Part shown: positions 4,688 through 6,395 of the stretch, one piece after another
Position numbering within the stretch: position 1 is the first letter of the stretch
Layout: the number at the start of each line of letters is the position of its first letter
Origin: an uncultured Saprospiraceae bacterium
GTDB taxonomy: Bacteria > Bacteroidota > Bacteroidia > Chitinophagales > Saprospiraceae
Direction of reading: 5' to 3'
Assembly: GCA_937959375.1 (NCBI GenBank)
Contig: CALGLS010000506.1
Span: 1-6,395, forward strand
DNA: 6,395 bases
Notes under the pieces: model-generated
Told to the model about the DNA's origin: nothing
The model's input: only the letters and a program-made list of their open reading frames with translations
Databases searched by the model: none
Position numbers and translations under genes: made by a program

Positions 4688-5560
4688 TTAAAAACTAAAA
4701 CCAACACTAGTCTGTAAAGTGAAATTTCGATCGCTATCACTTCTAGATTTATAAGTGGTACCATCCAATTCAGCATATGAAATGTCGAAATTATTATTTG
4801 TCAAATCAACCAAACCATAATTTAGGTTAACACCAATGAACAAACCTTTATTAAAGAAATAAGCAAATCCGGCATTCAAACCAAAATCAACGCCTTTGAA
4901 AAACTTACCGTCTTTGGTCAGATGGTCGTAGTAAGCGCCAACTTTTTCTGGGTATAAACCTTCAGTACCATTTAATGAAATAACATTGTAATCGATCGGT
5001 TCCCATGTCGTAGGCTCAGAAGCATCATCTTTTCTGTAGCTGTAATCAAGCTCTCCAGTAAGCCCACCAGGGAGTTGGTCATTTGTAAACGTAACATTTC
5101 CGATGGCTTTAGATGCAACTAAAAAGCCAACATACATACCACCTGATATTTCAAATTTTCCAAATCGCCCATAAGCAGTTACCGGAAATTCTAAATATGA
5201 ATTAGTTGTTCGTAAAAAGGAACTACGATTGCCTTCAAAGATGGCTGCTTCCCCAGTTGTGTTATAAAATAACTGAACTGCTTGCCCATCAAAAGATTGC
5301 TCGCCTCCTTTTTGTGTAAACAAGAAATCAGTCTTCACTCCAAATCGATCAGTGAACTTATATATGAGACCTGCGCCAATATGAAACCCAGTAGAGTAGC
5401 CCGCCGATTCTAACGACATGCCAGCTGCGTCGTTTTCAAGATTGCCATCTAATTTAGAAAAGTTAAGACCTACTTTGAAGCCATAAGAAAGTCCCTGTGC
5501 GGAGACATAGGAAAAAGATGCACAAACAAAAAGCGCTAATAAAATCGATTTGATCTTCAT
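4688..5560 (-). CDS. Outer-membrane beta-barrel protein, porin/OMP_b-brl_2 type
   Basis: This is a predicted 290-aa outer-membrane protein. A signal peptide (MKIKSILLALFVCASFSYVSA, cleavage after about residue 21 before Q) leads into LSYGFKVGLNFSKLDGN, the typical first strand of Bacteroidetes PorT-like/OMP_b-brl_2 barrels. Alternating aromatic and small residues follow (GFHIGAGLIYKFTDRFGVKTDF, YLEFPVTAYGRFGKFEISGG, GLNAGFAYFFNKGLFIGVNLNYGL). The last strand ends in TSVGFSF with a terminal Phe, as expected for BAM-dependent assembly. The 50-residue stretch from about 155 to 220 is polar (GGLTGELDYSYRKDD and EPTTWEPIDYN) and is likely a long surface loop. Substrate and role cannot be read from the sequence. 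It has its own promoter and shares the terminator at 4591-4634. Confidence 0.9.
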   Translation of the reverse strand: MKIKSILLALFVCASFSYVSAQGLSYGFKVGLNFSKLDGNLENDAAGMSLESAGYSTGFHIGAGLIYKFTDRFGVKTDFLFTQKGGEQSFDGQAVQLFYNTTGEAAIFEGNRSSFLRTTNSYLEFPVTAYGRFGKFEISGGMYVGFLVASKAIGNVTFTNDQLPGGLTGELDYSYRKDDASEPTTWEPIDYNVISLNGTEGLYPEKVGAYYDHLTKDGKFFKGVDFGLNAGFAYFFNKGLFIGVNLNYGLVDLTNNNFDISYAELDGTTYKSRSDSDRNFTLQTSVGFSF

Positions 5561-5634
5561 AATTGATATTTAGGTAAAAGAGATTTCGTGGTTTAAATTA
5601 GTAGTATTGTTGCATAAGCACTGACTTAAAGGTG

Positions 5635-5642
5635 CAAATTTA
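5635..5642 (-). promoter_or_regulatory. -7 box (TAAATTTG) of the outer-membrane protein gene
   Basis: The minus strand reads TAAATTTG, a perfect match to the Bacteroidetes -7 consensus TAnnTTTG, followed by CACC. It implies a leader of about 65-70 nt before ATG 5560. No TTTG is found at the ideal 19-21 nt upstream, so the -33 element is weak or missing and an activator may help. Confidence 0.5.
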
Positions 5643-5690
5643 ACGAATTTGGTTGGCTTGGTGATACGATAATGGGCAAACTTTTACATC

Positions 5691-5733
5691 CAGCCTGACA
5701 GCCTGTCGAGTTATGCCAGATAGGCTCGACAGG
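5691..5733. repeat. Palindromic intergenic repeat (CCTGTCGAG/CTCGACAGG)
   Basis: Nine-base perfect arms (5702-5710 and 5725-5733) flank a 14-nt loop. Just before them is a direct repeat CAGCCTGA/CAGCCTGT (5691-5706). It lies between two minus-strand genes. The T-run lies on the plus-strand exit side (GGTTTT), which does not suit terminating the upstream acetyltransferase gene. It resembles a dispersed REP-like element more than a terminator. Confidence 0.6.
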
Positions 5734-5766
5734 TTTTAAATTTGACAGTTTTGATTGTTACATTTA

Positions 5767-5786
5767 GAAGTTGTTTAAACAACTTC
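5767..5786. repeat. Perfect 20-bp palindrome at the acetyltransferase stop codon
   Basis: GAAGTTGTTT is followed by its exact reverse complement AAACAACTTC, two bases past the stop codon of the acetyltransferase gene. There is no spacer, so it would extrude poorly as RNA with a tight loop, and no U-tract follows on the minus strand. The 13-mer GAAGTTGTTTAAA also occurs at 4680-4692, again at the 3' end of a minus-strand gene. Confidence 0.6.
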
Positions 5787-5788
5787 GA

Positions 5789-6238
5789 TCAAATCTCCTT
5801 TTTTAACCAAATTCGATGTTGTTCCACGTCTTCATGAAGGTCTACTTTGACAATATTAAACCCATTATTCAAAGAAAAACAGAGCATAGCCTTGTGCATA
5901 TTACGCGTTTTGAAAGTAACAGAAGTGTAACCCTGCTCTCTAGCCCATTCTTCCTGTTCCATCGCAAGTGCAAGTGCAATACCATTTCGGCGAAAGCCAG
6001 GAATCACCCCGCCCATCCAAGAGTAAAAATAACCTTCGCGTTCATATCCAACCTTAAATCCTGCCAGCATATCACCACGGTAGGCCACCAGAATAATATG
6101 AGGCACCCCAGTCAATCGCTTATGATATTCTTCTGCGGGATAGGGATCCTTGAGCTCATTTACCTTTTTTGAAATTTCTACAATAGTTTCAATGCTGCCT
6201 TTTCTTATCTCGAATGTAAAATGCTTATTTTTGGCCAT
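5789..6238 (-). CDS. GNAT-family N-acetyltransferase
   Basis: This is a 149-aa single-domain enzyme expected to transfer acetyl from acetyl-CoA to an amine in the cytosol; the substrate is unknown. Motif A, the pyrophosphate-binding segment, is seen at residues 78-91 (VIPGFRRNGIALAL), where RRNGIA matches the family (Q/R)xxG(x)(G/A). Motif B is at about 113-128 (NMHKAMLCFSLNNGFN), the common GNAT ending in which an Asn and a short helix precede a GF. The preceding strands HIILVAYRGDMLAGFKVG and FYSWMGGV fit the GNAT beta-2 to beta-4 core. The length is normal for the family. The start at ATG 6238 gives MAKNKHFTFEIRKG. The 5' flank is a large inverted repeat and no clear promoter was seen. Confidence 0.88.
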   Translation of the reverse strand: MAKNKHFTFEIRKGSIETIVEISKKVNELKDPYPAEEYHKRLTGVPHIILVAYRGDMLAGFKVGYEREGYFYSWMGGVIPGFRRNGIALALAMEQEEWAREQGYTSVTFKTRNMHKAMLCFSLNNGFNIVKVDLHEDVEQHRIWLKKEI

Positions 6239-6253
6239 AGTGGATTGATTAAA

Positions 6254-6343
6254 GACGGAAGTCGGAAGACCGAAGTCCGAAGTTTCCCGCGATCGTATTC
6301 GCGTTAGACGAGAACTTCGGACTTCCGTCTTCGGTCTTCCGTC
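6254..6343. repeat. Large inverted repeat made of degenerate heptanucleotides
   Basis: The left arm (6254-6284) and the reverse complement of the right arm (6313-6343) match at 28 of 31 positions, with a 28-nt loop containing a second small CGCG...CGCG pair. Each arm is four 7-nt units of the form (A/T)C(G/C)GAAG. The left arm uses all four possible combinations, ACGGAAG, TCGGAAG, ACCGAAG and TCCGAAG, once each. It lies just upstream of the acetyltransferase gene and is probably a dispersed intergenic element. Confidence 0.8.
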
Positions 6344-6395
6344 TCAAAAAAACATATTCGTGAAGTTAAAAACATTGTTCATTATAGCCAGACTT

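Noticed and set aside
5702..5733. Intrinsic terminator for the acetyltransferase gene
   Set aside because: On the minus strand the stem is followed by CTGTCAGG instead of a U-tract; the short T-run is on the opposite strand's exit side.
5816..6172. 118-codon plus-strand reading frame
   Set aside because: It is antisense to the acetyltransferase, whose GNAT motifs are clear.

Overview
The window looks like chromosomal DNA of a Bacteroidota (Bacteroidetes) bacterium. It is AT-rich, and the protein-coding genes lack clear Shine-Dalgarno sequences. The htpG gene has a textbook Bacteroidetes promoter (TTTG, 19 nt, TATATTTG). The secreted proteins include an outer-membrane beta-barrel of the porin/OMP_b-brl_2 type common in Flavobacteriia and Cytophagia. 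Genus-level placement is not possible from this sequence alone.

Layout. 1-1822 (minus): the chaperone htpG (Hsp90), complete at its N terminus and cut by the left window edge just before its C terminus. 1823-2095: divergent intergenic region with a canonical promoter, a sigma-54-like element and a small palindrome, all on the htpG side. 2096-2344 (plus): a small hypothetical protein. 2345-3299: non-coding stretch holding the most unusual part of the window, three tandem copies (about 90 nt each, period 208 then 192 nt) of a structured small RNA. Each copy has a short 5' hairpin and a long hairpin that ends in a U-tract. The long hairpin has two compensatory base-pair changes and an invariant G6 loop. 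Downstream lie overlapping alternative hairpins and a possible gene remnant. 3309-4565 (plus): a secreted or periplasmic protein of unknown function, with two globular-looking parts joined by a very low-complexity Lys/Glu/Pro/Ala linker. 4591-4634: a bidirectional terminator between convergent genes. 4688-5560 (minus): outer-membrane beta-barrel protein. 5561-5788: its promoter plus two palindromic repeats. 5789-6238 (minus): GNAT-family N-acetyltransferase. 6254-6343: a large inverted repeat built from degenerate heptanucleotides.

How it fits together. The protein genes do not form an evident pathway: a cytosolic chaperone, two envelope proteins and an acetyltransferase, mostly with their own transcription signals. 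The coherent candidate for something undescribed is the tandem RNA array. It resembles multicopy 'sibling' sRNA loci in other bacteria, but I do not recognise the family. Its function, expression and targets are not shown by the sequence.
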